A stretch of 64,000 nt of DNA from Venturia oleaginea (taxonomy: Eukaryota; Ascomycota; Dothideomycetes; Venturiales; Venturiaceae), in contig JABMLP010000037.1 of assembly GCA_013176395.1 (NCBI GenBank), positions 1 through 64,000 of the forward strand, read 5' to 3'. Below, piece after piece: positions 1-13,832 of the stretch. The position numbers were made by a program, and so were the translations under genes. The notes under the pieces were generated by a model. The model saw only the letters and a list, made by a program, of their open reading frames with translations, had not been told where the DNA came from and made no database searches. Position 1 is the first letter of the stretch. Every line of letters begins with the position of its first letter.

Positions 1-1343
1 ATTTGCTCTGGTAAAAATTTGGACTGTTAGGAATAGAAAAATGGCCCAAGTCGGTTCGGCACCGAGAGCGTTGGCCCGACGTGGTAGGTTTGCTTGATCA
101 GTCTCGACGATTTATGAGATAGGTCAAAGGATTGCTACGGTCTAGACAGGGTGCTAACACTTGGTAGGTTGGAGAGCAGTTGAAGGGAAATAGTTGCTAA
201 GGCAATTTGACAGTTTGGCTTGGGATGTATGTAATTGGTGCTGGGAACTGGATTGGAAATGTCAAATGAACCCTTTTTGTATCGATTGAATCTTGTATAT
301 GTGCTGTCCAACTCTGACAATTTCACATATCTACTGTCTGGTATGCGACGCAAGAGACCTACATGTAACACTCCTTCGAATGGCGAGGTGCGTGTGCGAA
401 CCAGACACTCTATAGAATTAACCGGGGACTTCGGCACCAGCGACCTCAGAAGACATTAGACAAAGAACGCCAAATGAGTGTGGGAAATGATCCAGTCCCT
501 TGCAAAGACATGTCATCTCCAGCCCCCAGTCATCACAATAGTTTTTACTCCAAAACCTAGCCCAGCCTAGCCACACGCACGATAGAACCTATGAATGGCA
601 CGCCCCGTTCGTCACTGACAGAAATCCGCGAAGCGCGTAACAGCACGATGAATTCAAGGTGAAAAATGCATTGACAAATGAGACTACGAGAACAAAAGGC
701 GAATAATAAAGCAAAAGTACGAAATGCGATTCAAAAAGGTTATATTCGATACCTATACCAAAAGCGCAATATCCAAAGCACCGAATATGATCACGAATCG
801 AACCGCGTCCAAAACATCACTCAGCGCCGCCTGCTCGATCGTAGTGAAACCATGAGCCGATCGGTCACGCAGAACTAATAATGAACCCCTTGACAAATAC
901 ATAGTAGCTCAGGTCGCAATACCCTTCTAGACGCGCATAGCTTCTAATCGTGGTCCTTCTTGGTAGCTGGAGGCAAGGGCCTGCAATATACCATTAAAAA
1001 CGAGCGCGAGAACAGTGATTTATACCAGTTCCCTAGCCAAATCAGTAAAAAACGCTTTCACCTTTGAAACAAGCGCTAGAGCAGCGAATGTTATGATCAA
1101 CAGGGTGATGAAGAGATGTAGCCAATCCCCATCAATACCGAGTCCTCGTAGCCGTTGGTAGCACTACCCTGTCAATTAGTTATGATGTGTGACTTGTTCG
1201 ATACATTGATGGTGATCTTATGTACGAGGAAATGATGCAATTCGTTGTATGTGAATTTGCTCAGACGATTGGATGAAAGTTGGATATAGCGAAGAGTGCT
1301 CTGGTTACGAGATGATGAGGTCGTAACACATTTGCGAGTTCTC

Positions 1344-1375
<32 letters not shown>

Positions 1376-1585
1376 TTTCTTTCTTTCTTCTTTCTTTCTT
1401 TCTTTCTCCGCTTCTATAGAGTAGTCTTTCTTATGTACCAGCTTTCTCTAGTCGAGTCCTCCCTCTCACGCAAACGAGTTGCTGCAGACTTCATTCCATT
1501 GAAGACACCTGAGAGATGTTGATGGTAAGTATTACTTAATTAGTTAGTATAAGAGTATCAGTCATTCTACTTCTGATCAGCTTGA
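1..1585. other. Gene-free left flank
   Basis: No reading frame here has recognisable domain content. The open frames are short and overlap on both strands, and no tRNA-like or rRNA-like segment was seen. The only clear structure is a pyrimidine microsatellite near 1344-1407. The right part is probably the 3' side of the minus-strand WW-domain gene that ends at 1586. Confidence 0.6.
1344..1407. repeat. (CTTT)n microsatellite
   Basis: A tract of about 64 bp made of CTTT units, interrupted twice by a CTT unit. It lies about 180 bp beyond the stop codon of the WW-domain gene. Confidence 0.95.
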
Positions 1586-2561
1586 TTAGAAGTCTCCACC
1601 TCCATCGCCGCCAAAGTCTCCACCGCCATCGTCGCCACCATACCCTCCGTCATCTCCTCCGTATCCGCCGTCGTCCCCTCCATCATGCCCCTCTAAAGCC
1701 TCTCCTAATAGAACACCGCCAAGTAATCCTCCTCCAGCACCCAACGCCATTCCCGTCCCCATTCCCATGCCACCGCCTGGTCTACGGCCTGGCTGGGCGT
1801 ACATAGGTTGTTGTTGGTAGTAATTCGGATGTGGTTGTTGAGGTGGGTAGTATCCTCCGGACGTTGGTCGCTGCTTGCCTTTGCCTAGCAATTTACTTAG
1901 AAAACCGCCAGCACCTTTCGAAGAGGTCTGTTGCTGCTGCTGTGGTGGATATTGGTGTTGCTGAGCGTACTGATCCTGACCGTGCGATGGCTGCTGATGG
2001 TACTGCTGAGGCTGGCCATATTGCTGAGATTGTCCGTACGTCTGCTGAGGTGTGCCAAATGTGCCAATTGCTCCACCTTGCTGATAGTATGCATCGGCAG
2101 CGCCTCGATCTGTGACTGTAGATGCTCCGCCATGAGCTCTTGCATCCTCTTCTGCCTGTAATTTCCGCGCGTACGCCTCATCAGCGCTGATGTCTTGCTG
2201 ATGTGACGTGCCGCCACCAAACATGGCCTCTCCGGTACTCGAGCCCATCTTTTCAGCACTCAATGGCTGTGCATTTTTTGAATCGTAGGAGGGAGGTGCG
2301 CCGAGGGAGTCGTCCCCAGCGGTAGCGGGTGCTTCGGGGAGTTCCCATTGCGATTTCCTCGTGAAAAGGTTGACGTAGAAATATTCGCTGTACTGTTCTG
2401 ATGGATATTAGTGGCGAATTGTAGGGAATACAATGAGACAGACGATTCCAAACAGCCTTCCAACCTTCAGGAACATGAGGTGGAGGAGGGCCTGAGCGAT
2501 GTTAGCTTTGAAGGGCGGGTGCATGCCGAGAGACGCAACGGGTGGGGGGCAGGTCCGCCAT
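1586..2561 (-). CDS. WW-domain protein with Gln/Gly-rich tail
   Basis: Predicted 293-residue protein from three exons (2540-2561, 2444-2491, 1586-2397); the phases join cleanly. The start was chosen because a tiny first exon supplies an ATG followed by a proline run, and the intron after it has a GCTAACA branch point and a CAG acceptor. Residues about 9-43 form a WW domain: PEGW at the front, then YFYVN, then KSQWELP, giving the two spaced tryptophans and the aromatic block that bind proline-rich ligands. After it comes a polar linker, a Gln/Tyr/Pro-rich stretch, a GGFLSKLLGKGK amphipathic segment and a C-terminal run of Gly-Gly-Asp-Asp repeats. Proteins of this layout are common in ascomycetes and act as adaptors, but no specific partner can be read from the sequence. 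The second intron has an unusual GTCTGT donor. Confidence 0.8.
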
Positions 2562-2793
2562 GATGTCTGTGCCTGTGCAGCTTTTGATTGGGGTGTCGCT
2601 GGTATTATAACAGGATTGAATTTGTCGGTTCTGAATTTGCCGGTTCTGAATTTGTTTGGTGGGAGGAATAGTCGTCGGAAAGAATGTTTGTGTTCATAGG
2701 AATTGGTACAAGACAGCAATCAAGCAGTCGACGTCGTCGTCGTCATGGCGAGGTCAAGCTTCGTACTAGCATGGGTGGCGGGATGGGACCCAC

Positions 2794-4614
2794 TCAAACA
2801 CCAAGGAACAAACTATCACCAACAAGAAACACCACAACATCATATATACCCGGTTCCGGCAACCATAGTATAAACACGTATAATTCTCTTCCAAGCAAAA
2901 ATCTAGCTAGAATACCCCATCCTCCCGCCCAAACCAACCCACTCCACTCATCGTCACTACTACCATCCTCCCTCGCCACCCACCTCTTCCTCTCCATCAT
3001 CCTCTCATAAGCAAACCGACCATAAACATTCCTGTAAGAACGTTCGAAAGCAAGTTCCGCCGATTCCTCCTCCGTCTGTCCATCTCCCATCGAATTCTGT
3101 TCCTCATCAGCCGGTGAGAAATTTGAATCCTCGATTTCTGGAATAACATCTTCTGGATTTGAGAATTGTATGCATCCCGTCTCTTCGGCTCCTGTTTCCT
3201 CTAATTTCTCTCCACCATTGGGGAAAGCCTCGAATGCGAAATCTCTGATCGTGACGCCTTGCTGAGTAATCAATTTCATTTCTTTCGTCTTTGGATTGTA
3301 GAAACCTCCTGCAGAAGCATTAATAACGTGATTTTGCTGTTGTATAGCCAATTGCTGGAAGTATACCGATTCGCGGAAGGAGGGAAGATCGCTCGGGGTC
3401 CTAGATTCGTTCGGCGTTGGATGTAGAGGATCCATTCGCTGAGCCGAAGAGCTGTCGCCGGCAGGCATGAAATTACCCCTTCGAGAAGCAAGATTCCGAA
3501 GTGGTTGTGTGGCTTCGTTCTCTAGCGATTTCGGAGGAGCAATCGGTGTCGCATCTGGAGATGGCGTATCATCCTGGAATGTAGAGGAATTGATAATACG
3601 CTCGAGTTCTTCATTGAGGCCTAAGCTACGCGCTGTAGGCATCTGTTCCGTGAAAGGATCGCGCAGATCGTGTTCGGAATCGCCAAAAGTGCTGTGTGGG
3701 CGGGTTACGGTCATGGTAGGCGATCTAGGCTCACTGGGCCCATCACGCTGTTGTTCTTCCGTGACGATACGGTCGATCTCTTCGTTTTCACCCGAGCGAC
3801 CTCGTTTGCGCAGCTGGGCGGAGGTTCTGGATACGCCTGTAGTTGCCAAAGGCGGCGACGGATGAATGCCTCGAGGAGACGAGGAGACACTTGCCATACG
3901 AGGGCGCGAGGGTATATCGATAGGTATTGACCCGTCTGGAAACTGTCAGAACTGGAGAAAGAGTAGAAGTCCCTCACATACAGACCGATATGGATAAATT
4001 TCTGGCAATCTGACAATACCAAACTACCAGAAGGTTATCGACATCGATCGTGATTTGAAGGTGGTTAAATGGAAAGCAACTCACGGCTTGGCGGAGAGTT
4101 GTTTGGTGTTGTTAACTCCAAATCAGGTCTCCCAAATAGGCCTGCGCGGCCAGTACGTGGTGGTGTGTTTATTGGGGTCGTCGACTGCTTCGCTTCGAAT
4201 GGGGATGGGTACGGAGACGGCATGCGCAACTCAGAGAACGGTGTATTCTTGTTTATCATCTGATTGAAATTCGGGAAATGCGGACGTTCTGGAGTTGAAG
4301 GATCATCTTCCCGCAATAAGCTTGTGAAGGCAGGGTTTCTCGTCATTGGAGATCCAAGTGGATCTAAGGCATTGGTGGGCCTATCCATGCGGCCAGTTTC
4401 AGAGATTTGAGCCAATTCTTCTTGGTGTTCAAGTCTAGTTAGCATAACGAACCTTCACTATATACGCCGAGCTTCCTACCCGCGCTGTCGGCGCTTTCTG
4501 CTGACTTCATGTTGGCATCTTTGAATCGGGTCAGTACAATATATGCTTCTGAACTCTCCTAATGCATTACTAACCGGCATTTGCGGGCTCCAAGTGCTCC
4601 TCGGGGCCTGACAT
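2794..4614 (-). CDS. Conserved-looking hypothetical protein, hydrophobic C-terminus
   Basis: Four exons (4575-4614, 4480-4518, 4085-4420, 2794-3935) join in phase to give 518 residues. The start ATG at 4614 opens a short acidic first exon. The first two introns are 56 and 59 bp; the third, 149 bp, uses a GTGAGT donor. The N-terminal half is rich in Ser, Pro and Thr with many SP/TP sites and looks disordered. A KRGRS basic patch follows near the middle. A compact segment (FYNPKTKEMKLITQQG, then IRDFAFEAFP) looks folded. The last 50 residues are strongly hydrophobic and could be one or two membrane segments. I do not recognise the family and assign no function. The second intron's AAG acceptor was chosen to keep the frame, so that junction is less certain. 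Confidence 0.65.
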
Positions 4615-7600
4615 TGTGCTGGAAATAGATTATGGGTGAAGAGCAGTGCGATTGACGAAAGATGTGGAAGTTGTATAAAGGATTGAGTACGGATCGATTG
4701 CATGGTAATGGTGAAGAGTAAAGCGGTGTTGCTCAGGGTCGCAAAAGAGTATATAATGACAATCAAGAAGGGCTCGGGCTCGAAAACGACGTTGTTGAAG
4801 GAATGCCGAAGTCAGCCATAAATGTGTTGTTGGAGGTGAATGCAAATGTATGTCGTCAGGCTCCAAAAAGACCTTGTGACCGTGGGACTGTGCTTTAGGC
4901 CCAACAATTCTGAAAGGAACACAAGACTAAGGCCCAAAGGAGCGATTGTAATTCCTGCAGAAGTACTGGACACCATCCGTACTACCACCATTCGGTCCGC
5001 AGAGGTTGCAGATGAATTTGATGTAAGGTACCAGATCAGGACGACGATTTTGATCGGTACCAATGATCAGAAATGCGTTGAAGGATGTCCAAATTGGTAA
5101 TCAGATATTTCACCAGCATGAGAGAATTTTTGAACGTCCAGCTGGAGCACTTACTCGATGTGGCTATCCTCCTCGCCGATGTCCAACGTGGAGAGGGGAA
5201 AGGAACGAGGGCACGGTGTTAGAGCAATGGAAAGGCGGTCCATACAGTCAAGCTCTTATCCGACGTCGACCACACGTGGTAGCAATATTGATTGGAGCTG
5301 CAGGCTTTACGTTCCTATCCCGAGGGAATTCGCCTTTCCAAAGTAGTTGAAGTTTTACACGCCGGGAGAATCGAGGTACTGACGACTTCAACGGCTGGTC
5401 GCGAGCGGCTTGCCTCGAGCAGGTGGGCTTTGGCAACCAAATTAGGCACTCACAATGTGTTCATGCTGGAACGAGATGTCAAGTATCGAACATCCAGTGG
5501 CTGGCGGCTGGCTCCAGGCTGTCAAGGCATACACGGAAATTGACTACTCCAGTGGCTGTCCAAACGCGACCGTAGCATGTTGAGAATCTCATGGCTTGAC
5601 CTCATACGAGTCTCCATCCCGAAATCCCTTTTCTGGAAATCAAGAGATAACAATATCTGCGTTTTTTGATCGCCAAATGATGCAAGAATGGATAGGACCA
5701 ATCGAGCTGCAGTCCATGTATGGAAGCGTTGCTATTTTACGGTGGTTTTTGGCATATGGTCGACGTTCGATAGCAAGCCAGCGACTTCAGAATTGCACGC
5801 CTTCAAGGTGACGCCGGAACGCATTGCAGTGAGAGCAATGCTTTCCGTTTTCTCACTTTTCTGAACCCATGCACCAGTATCAGACCGATTCCAGCTTAAG
5901 TGTACCCTCACTGCCGTCCGGACAATGCCCAAATCTAGGCTCTTTCAAACTTGCTTGCTTCTCATCAAACGTGAAAACAACAGTTGCATCTGCCCTTTCT
6001 TTGATCATCTTTGATCCCTCCTCTTATTAAATTCCTCGTCCTGTTTTACAAGACAGTGGGGATTGTCGTGTGTTCTCAGTGCCTCAAGAATGAAGCCGTC
6101 AAGGTTGGCGTGGTGCGGTTTAAATGGCGAAATCGATCATCTTCGCGAGGATTGTCCTGATTGTTGTTGTCGGACCGCACCGGAATTCTGTCCTTGATCA
6201 AACATTTCTTTCCTCGATACAAGAGTCTTGAGATGCCACCATAGCTCGTTGTAGCATTGGCAAACTTACTCAAAGATGGATTCTTCAAGAGCTTGTCGAA
6301 AGGGGTCGATTTTCTATCGAACAGGCCAAAAACACCACAACCGCGTTATTGAAGGAACCCATTGTAGATAAGTCTTCCTGGTAGATTTATGTACTGGTGA
6401 AGAGAAGTTTGTCTCAACCTGTGATGAACTCCGTGAGGTTGTGCAAGTTGTTGTGGATCGGTGGCGAGAATAGGGGAATGTTGTCTTCATGTAACCACCT
6501 ACCACATCAAGAAATCTTGAGCGATTAATCAAATATAAATCTGGCCAGAACTTCATCTCTTGGAACGTTTTCAAATTAATGTACCCACCATCTCAAAGTG
6601 AATTTGAATCCAGAATTATATATCACGTGATACTGGTCGGAGCATCCACTGCAGCTCCGAGCCGATCCCCGAGTTTGACCGCGTTCAAACATCAACCACT
6701 TCAGCAATGCATTGACTCTCGAAGGTTACAATCTGAACATCTTAGTCCTCGCTTGCCTCTAGAGAAAGGGAAGATTGATAGGACAGATGAACCAGCAGGC
6801 ACTGGACAGCGACAGATTCAAACTCCGTTCTCTGCTACGAGCGCTCGCTGATTAGACCTCCGCCATCACACAACCACGACAGCGCTAACGTCCCGCCGAA
6901 CCCAATTCCATCGACGACTCTGTTCAAGCCATTCAAGATCCGTCAAGCGAGGTCCTTGAAGGGTCTGAATAAGGTCGTCGACGGAGTTAGATGCAGCGAA
7001 ACTCTTCAAGCGGCGATAGTCGTGCCATACATAGCCGGTTGATGGCAAATACAAGATGTCTCAAGAGTTATTGAGAGGCGAATAGTCATTCTGGGACATC
7101 TTGGACGATTGCTCTTTGAATGAAGAGACTGGCATTCGTACGCATCCTCGACGAGGAGATACTAGAGGAGATGGAGGAAGCAATAAGGGAATCCTTAAGA
7201 GCAGTCACTAGCCCTGCTTTCTCAAACTATTGCGACCATACTGACTTCTCTCATGAGCACAGTGCTGGTTCCCCTAGCCAAGGCCGTTTGACATTCCTTC
7301 ACTCACTCGCAATCATCTCCGCCTCCCTCCGTCCCGTCTCACAATTGGCAACGATGTACGTCTTTGTCAGGATCCAGAAGCCTGGCAAGCTGCTCTTCTT
7401 CGGCCTCGCTACCTCGATGTACAGAATGATAGAGCTGCCAATACATTGTTTAGAAAGAGATATCCAGCTTCATTTCCAAGGTCTGCAAGCCCCGAAAGCT
7501 TCCATCTTTTGATCGCCACGCGTACGTACCTGAAAAAGGGTGCAAACCTTCCGGACTGGCAGGCCTTGTGCTGGAACCTAGACTTCTCTTTCTGAATCGT

Positions 7601-8478
7601 CAAATGCTGGACTTTATCGAGGAGAGTATGCCTCCCAGCGCATTGGGCATTGTGAAACCAGCGGTCCGTCAACTTGATCGCTGATATTGTCTGATCATTT
7701 CCAGGGTTTTAGACACGCCGATGCCTCCGTGATTTGAGTCTTCTCGTTGCGAAGTCTCAAGGACGTATCTTGAGACTTGCCACTCTGTGAAATTCGTCGT
7801 CGCAAACGCTGGTTCCGAAGATTCTTCAACTGGGAGATCCCGTAGTTTCGAACGTATTTAAAACCAGCCATCAGTAGCGAAACATCATGTAACCTATTGT
7901 TCAACCTCAAAACTTGCAGCTGCTACCAACCGTAATTGGGCTTCAATGGGCGTCATCGTCTAAGTGACAGCTAATCGTACTCAAAACCAGCCGGATTGCT
8001 CAACGAGAATTCCATCAGCGTTAGTAGTCCCTACAGCGCATTTAACCTCGAGCTCGAGCTTAACAAACGCGAATCTCGCTTGTGGGGAGGAAACTCACAA
8101 TCCGGCAGTCGAACAATCAAGGTAGGCTCACAATCACATTGTACTTGCTGGCAGATGTCGTAAGATGGAGTATAAATATCGTCCACATCCGACTCGAACT
8201 AAGAGTACACATTAACCACTAGAACCTTGAATACAGCCATCGATCCAGCATACCAACCACGCTTTCCCACCAAAATGAATCGGCAATACGGGTTTGTGAT
8301 GATGCCACAATCAAACCATCTTCACCTCTTCCAGGGCCGCCTACTTCCCCGCCTACCACAACCGATCAATGGCCCCGAAAATCTTGGTGGGCGAAGACGG
8401 AACCACAATTATCTGCATCCCAATTGTTGCGCAGGCTGATTCCTCGTTTTTCTCAGTTCTTTTGCAATTCTCGCGGCT
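4615..8478. other. Gene-poor region
   Basis: Only short overlapping open frames on both strands, none with a recognisable motif, signal peptide or paired splice sites. A frame at 7120-7512 (+) has an acidic start and a hydrophobic end, but nothing supports it further. The region may hold decayed genes like the one just to the right. Confidence 0.5.
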
Positions 8479-9288
8479 TTGTTCAGGGGTTCGGCGCCGC
8501 AACCACCAACGCCGTTGAAGGGTCTACAATGGCGAAGTCTGCTGGATAACCATGATCTATATCATCTTCAAGCGCATGCTAGGGCGCTACGGGCTCCACT
8601 CAACAGCTTCCACATGGAATCGAACATGCCACTTTACCGTCTCTTCGTCTCCTCTGTCCAACAACATAATCAACGAATCCTCCACGGAATCGAGAATGTC
8701 ACGCTTTGTGTGGAGGATCTTGTCGAGATCTCCGCCTGGGAAATCAACAGTCAAACTCATCTAGGCAACACATTCGAGCAGAAAGTTGGAGAGTGTGAAA
8801 AAGATGTTTAGATTGTGACCTCGATGGCTAAACACGGTGTAGGTGCTTATGAGCAGATGATCGTCTTCATTAACCACGAATTAAACGACCATGTAAAGAC
8901 GGCTGAAAGCACGAGAGGCTATTTCTCTCCTCAGACAAAAGAGCAGGCACAACCCCAGCAAACGAGAATCTCAAGAAGCTGGTGTCCCTTCTTGCAATAT
9001 ACCCGGGTTCAATGGACTGCTGATCAGACACTCCTCGTGAAGACTTTGACAAGGCTCTCCCGCTTCGGCATAGCGTTGCAAGCCATGCGTCTCAAACGCG
9101 TCTAGGGATTGACGCTGGATCTGGTCTGGGAGGAAGTCAATGATCGTGCTGCGCTGTGTGAGAGTTTTGAGGTTGTACATGGGAATGGGACGGTGGGGAG
9201 TAGGTGGGTTGTTGCTTCCGAGTCGGAGGGTGGGGAGGTGTATTTGAATTGGTTTAATGGGGTGGAGGTGGGAAGGGTGGGAGGGTAG
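8479..9288 (+). pseudogene. Eroded reading frame with two internal stops
   Basis: One frame runs for 270 codons with only two in-frame stops (TAG at 8809-8811 and at 9103-9105). The stretch after the second stop still reads like protein: an amphipathic start (LTLDLVWEEVNDRAALCESF), then a glycine-rich end closing at 9286-9288. The family is not recognised. The alternative is chance openness, or introns over the stop codons, but no convincing splice sites flank them. Confidence 0.35.
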
Positions 9289-11784
9289 GTGGGGGTGTGG
9301 TCTCCTTGGAGCCCTAAGGGGTTTGAATAGTTGTTTTGCTAGAGTTTTGATTTACTTCTCCTTCTTGTTCCTATGGAATTATCTCGCTTCTGTGCTACTC
9401 TTTTAACTAGGCCCATTTTTTGCCTCGTCATACATTAGTCTGGTTGAATGATTAGGCCGGTTATGAATCTCCTTACCAGTAGTTAGATACTATCCCTTAG
9501 CCCTATCACACTTTCTTCTTCCCAAACCGGGATCCCAAACTTGCTTTTGCGTATGTCGTAATTTCCCAACTTCGAAGAAAAGTTAACCACTCCTATAACT
9601 CAATACTTTAGGTTATTAACTTATAGATTATCTTCTACAAAGTCTAATATTATATTCCAAACCGAATCCCACAACGCAATCCCAGTTGGTAAAATAAAGA
9701 GACAAAGACATCCCAAGAACAATAACAACATCAAGAGTAGCCGTACCTAAATAAACCCTACTCCCCACACCCCCATCTTTTCCAAAAATAAACTGTATAA
9801 ACGTAAGAAGGTCTTATCCCAACTGGGCGTCTCTACAAGGCTGAATTGATTACAAAACAGACTACCCGGTCTATTTCCCATACACCCCCTCCGCTCCGCT
9901 CCTCGTATGTAAGATACCATGTTTCACAATGAATCCCGTTACAAGGACCTAGTAAACCCCTCCCTTCCGCGAGGTAACACCTATTCCTATTCCTATTCTT
10001 CGACACATTGATATCCGGTCGTACGACGTGGTGCAACATGAGAGACCTGGTACGTTGTACAGAGGGCGTGGGTATCGGGTACGCTTGTTATTGCTGCTCT
10101 GGGCTGGTGGAGGAGGGGGTGGGCTACCTCCTATTCGGAGGATATAAATATGGTATAGTGAGGAGAAGTTTAAAGGATTTTTCTTTGGGCGCAGGTAGTA
10201 ACTTTTATACACGTAGTAGGAGAAAGCGAGATGGCGCGTGTGGAGAGGTGAAAGGGATGAGTTGTGATTATTCGATTGGTGATTTTTGTATTAGTGATTC
10301 GGTGGGAGGTTGAAAAGAGGTGATGGATCTTGTTACGTGTGTGTTTTCGTTCTTGTTGTTGCGTCTGCTATATAGTACTAAGTAAGGGAACAGATGATGT
10401 CATATGATTGTATTGCATATTGACCAGCGTTTATACTATTCTCTTGTGGTAGTATGGCAGGCAGATGGGAAGATAGATATATTCGGAGATGGACCCGGGG
10501 ATAATTCAACAAGGCGTTTTGATCTCGGGACAGGTCCGAGATACCGTACCTGTACCTGCATTTTACCAACTTGGTGCCCTTCACCTTGATCGGCATGTTA
10601 CAGATACTGTCCTGCAAATAGAAACACACCGGTTATTTCGTGGATTGTGTTTCAAAACATTGCGCAGTTCATACCGACTGCCGGAATTTGCCTTGCCCCG
10701 ATGTTAGACACATTTGAGGCCAGAGCTTGCGGAAGCGACGTAGATGCGGGTGATGGCGGTTGAGGCGGTTGGAAGGTGTCAGGCTAACACCGGCCCATTC
10801 CGTCTGCTTGCCGCGTTTCGTGCATTGGCGAATCGAGGCTTGTGTAGGAGGTAGTTGTACTTCAACGAGTCAGGCAAATTCGATGTGTAATGCAGGAGCG
10901 TGATTCGTACGATTGCCATCATGTACCGCTTTGCGCAAGGCCGGCGCAAGGCCGGCACAAGACCAAGGAGAGACCCGTATCTTGCTCCTCACCCAACACC
11001 TCAAACCAGGTCCACGGCTGACAGATAGCACATCTGCCAGTGGATGCGTGTGGAATGAATGGACGTCTGCATATGGAAGAAGCTCCGTTGCAATCCTTTC
11101 CGCGTATGGCCTTTCCGAATGCGAGATTCCCGCGCATGGCCTTTCCGAATGCGAGCGTCCCGCGCATGGCCTTTCCCAATGCGAGTGTCATCCTCCGCAG
11201 CAGAAGAATCCTTTGTCCGTTCGGCCAATCGGTGCAAGCGGCGTCATCTCCTCCACCCGTTGTGCCGCACCACGCCAAGCTTCAACCGACAAGGACGCAT
11301 GCGGGCGCCTTCGAACGACTCTTCCACAACTGTTCTAGAAGGATGCCTTATCGCCGCTAGCTCGAGATGCAGAGATACGGGCTTCAACGAGAATTGAGGC
11401 CGCTCTGATTCGCCATCGACAGGTGCGCCTATCTACGGCCAATGGCTGGCGCATTGAACTGCGGACGCCCCGAGAAATACGTCGGCACCATCACGTTCCG
11501 GGAATCACGCGAATGATCCAACCGTATTCGCTCTGCTTTGCTTTACCAGCATCACCTCCTGCGAATGGACTAGCTGGGGGTCCAAGCAACACCATGCGGC
11601 TAAGCATTGGTTGGTCTCACGCTAATTGGTCTTAATTCCTGGCCGATGGTTCTTATCTTCGCCCAAGCTCAAGGCCATATATCCTCGTAATTTATTTATA
11701 TTCACCCTCTCGCCGGAACTGTTCAATACGTCCTGCGCGCCTTCCTTTCGTTCTCCGACACTCCTAGCGACTTCATCCTTCACC
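9289..11784. other. Gene-poor region upstream of the permease
   Basis: No supported gene. It holds an A/C-rich stretch (about 9500-9800), a G/A-rich stretch (about 10050-10350) and a three-unit 30-bp repeat (11101-11190). The last few hundred bases, with pyrimidine-rich runs just before 11785, are probably the promoter and 5' leader of the amino-acid permease. Confidence 0.5.
11101..11190. repeat. 30-bp tandem repeat, three units
   Basis: Three consecutive 30-bp units (11101, 11131, 11161) differ at only a few bases and share the core GCATGGCCTTTCC (GTATGG in the first). The period is a multiple of three, so frames stay open through it, which explains the repetitive open frames on both strands. 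It ends about 595 bp upstream of the permease start. Confidence 0.9.
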
Positions 11785-13832
11785 ATGAGCGCCAGACGAG
11801 AGAGTCTCACTCTTGATGCCGAGAAGGCTGTGCCGGTATATGAGCCAGCTAGCTTGGGCGACCATCTGCATGGCCGTCAATTCAGTGTCACCAGTGATGA
11901 TGTTGGTCCATTCCTGAGCACGAAGAGAATCAATGCTAATGAGTGCAATAGGTGGCCATTGTCGAGGCCGATCAAGGCAAACTGCACCGAAATCTAAAGG
12001 GCAGACATATGCAGATGATTGCCATGTACGTTGTTTCCGCCGAGACCTGACAAGAAACACCAAGCCGGTCGATGAAGCTTGTTTGCAAAGTGCAATGCTA
12101 ACATCAATCATAGTGGTGGTGCCATCGGAGCTGGTCTGTTTGTCAGTTCTGGAGGAGCCTTTCAAACTGGTGGTCCTGGCGCCGTTCTTATTGGCTTCAT
12201 CATTATTGGTGTCATGATCTACCTTATGATGCAGGCTCTCGCTGAGCTTGCCGTCATGTACCCCATTAACGGAGGTCTGTAAACAGCTCTCACATCGTCT
12301 GATGGTCGTCCTAATAGTCTCCAAGCCTTCACCATGTACATTTGCCGATTCATCGATCCATCTTGGGGGTTTGCTTGCGGTTGGCAATACGGTATTGGAT
12401 GGCTCACTGTCCTGCCTTTTGAAATCTCCGCGGCTTGCAACATCATCCATTACTGGTCATCAACCCAGAACATCACCAACGTGGCATGGATCCTGCCATT
12501 GCTCTTCGCCCTCACTGTCATTCAGTTCTTTGGAGTCAAGGGATACGGAGAAGTCGAATTTGTGCTTTCCATCATCAAAATCACTGCCTGCGTTGGTTTC
12601 ATGATTCTTGGTATCATCATAGATTGCGGTGGTGTTCCAACTGATGATCGTGGATATATTGGAGCTCGCTACTGGTAACAACTCGCGATGGTAACATCAA
12701 CTTTCGCAGCTAACAGTTGCCCAGGCACGCACCATGGTCTGGCTTTCTCAACGGTTTCCACGGTTTCTGCACAGTCTTTGTCACCGCCTCCTTTGCTTTT
12801 GGTGGAACAGAATTGACTGGCCTGGCAGCTGCTGAGGCTGAGGATCCACGTAAGGAGGTGCCCAAGGCTTCCAAGCAGGTCGTTTGGCGTATTTGCTTCT
12901 TCTACATCATCAACCTCTTCCTCATTGGATTGATCGTCCCGGCTGACTCTCCCCTCTACCATGGCGAGGGATCTACCAGTCGTCATTCTCCATTCGTTAT
13001 CGCCATTCAACTCGCTGGCATTAAGGTTCTCCCATCCATCTTCAACGCTGTCATCCTGATTTCGGTCATGTCTGTCGCCAACTCTTGCACTTTCGCCTCC
13101 ACCCGAACTTTCCAGGCTCTTGCACAACACGGTATGGGTCCCAAGATCTTTGCCTACATTGACAAGAAGGGTCGCCCGCTTGTTGTCACCCTGCTCCAGC
13201 TACTCTTCGGATGCCTGGCATTCATCAATTTGGCACCTGATGGTGGAAACATTTTCAACTGGCTGTTGGCGTTGTCTGGTCTTTCCTCGTTCTTCATCTT
13301 CGGAAGTATCGCGATTGCGCATATCCGATTCCGTCTTGCATGGTATGTGTTTTCCACCCCCCTTTCTTACAACGTAAACTAACTTTTGCGCAGGAAACAC
13401 CAAGGTCACAGCGTTGATGAACTCCCGTTCAAGGCAGCGTTCGGCGTCTATGGGTCATATGTCTGCGCTGTCATGAACTTCCTCTGCCTGGCAGCTCAAT
13501 TCTACGTTGCGCTTTACCCAGTCGGACCGCCCTCTGGCTACCTCGACCCCACGACCTTCTTCCAGGCCTACCTTGCCGGCCCCTTCCTCATCGTTTTGTA
13601 CCTCGGATGGAAAGCCTACTCCTGGTTTGCCCGTCCAGAGGAACGTCCACTCTACATTCCCATCAAGAACATCGATATCTATAGCGGCATGCGTGAGGGA
13701 CAGATGAACTTGATTTCTGGCTCACATATTGATGCCGAGCAACGGCGAGCTAGTATTGCTGAGTTGCAGGGTGTCAAGCCTAAAAAGACACCGATGCAGA
13801 TTGGCAAGTCTATCGTACAGGCTATCTTTTGA
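11785..13832 (+). CDS. Amino-acid permease, YAT family
   Basis: Six exons (11785-11901, 11952-12025, 12114-12274, 12326-12674, 12725-13342, 13394-13832) join in phase to a 585-residue integral membrane protein, normal length for fungal YAT permeases. The cytoplasmic N-terminus leads into the family signature RHMQMIAIGGAIGAGLFV at the start of the first membrane helix. NGGAFT, FAFGGTELTGLAAAE and the SVANSCTFASTRT loop are further hallmarks of amino-acid/proton symporters in the plasma membrane. About twelve membrane segments are expected. All five introns are 50-88 bp with GT...AG ends. The C-terminal tail contains EERPLYIPIKNIDIYSG, typical of the family. The individual substrate cannot be read from sequence. 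Confidence 0.93.

Noticed and set aside
780..815. Possible tRNA B-box-like run (GGTTCGATTC on the minus strand)
   Set aside because: The flanking bases do not form a T-stem, and no acceptor or anticodon stem fits.
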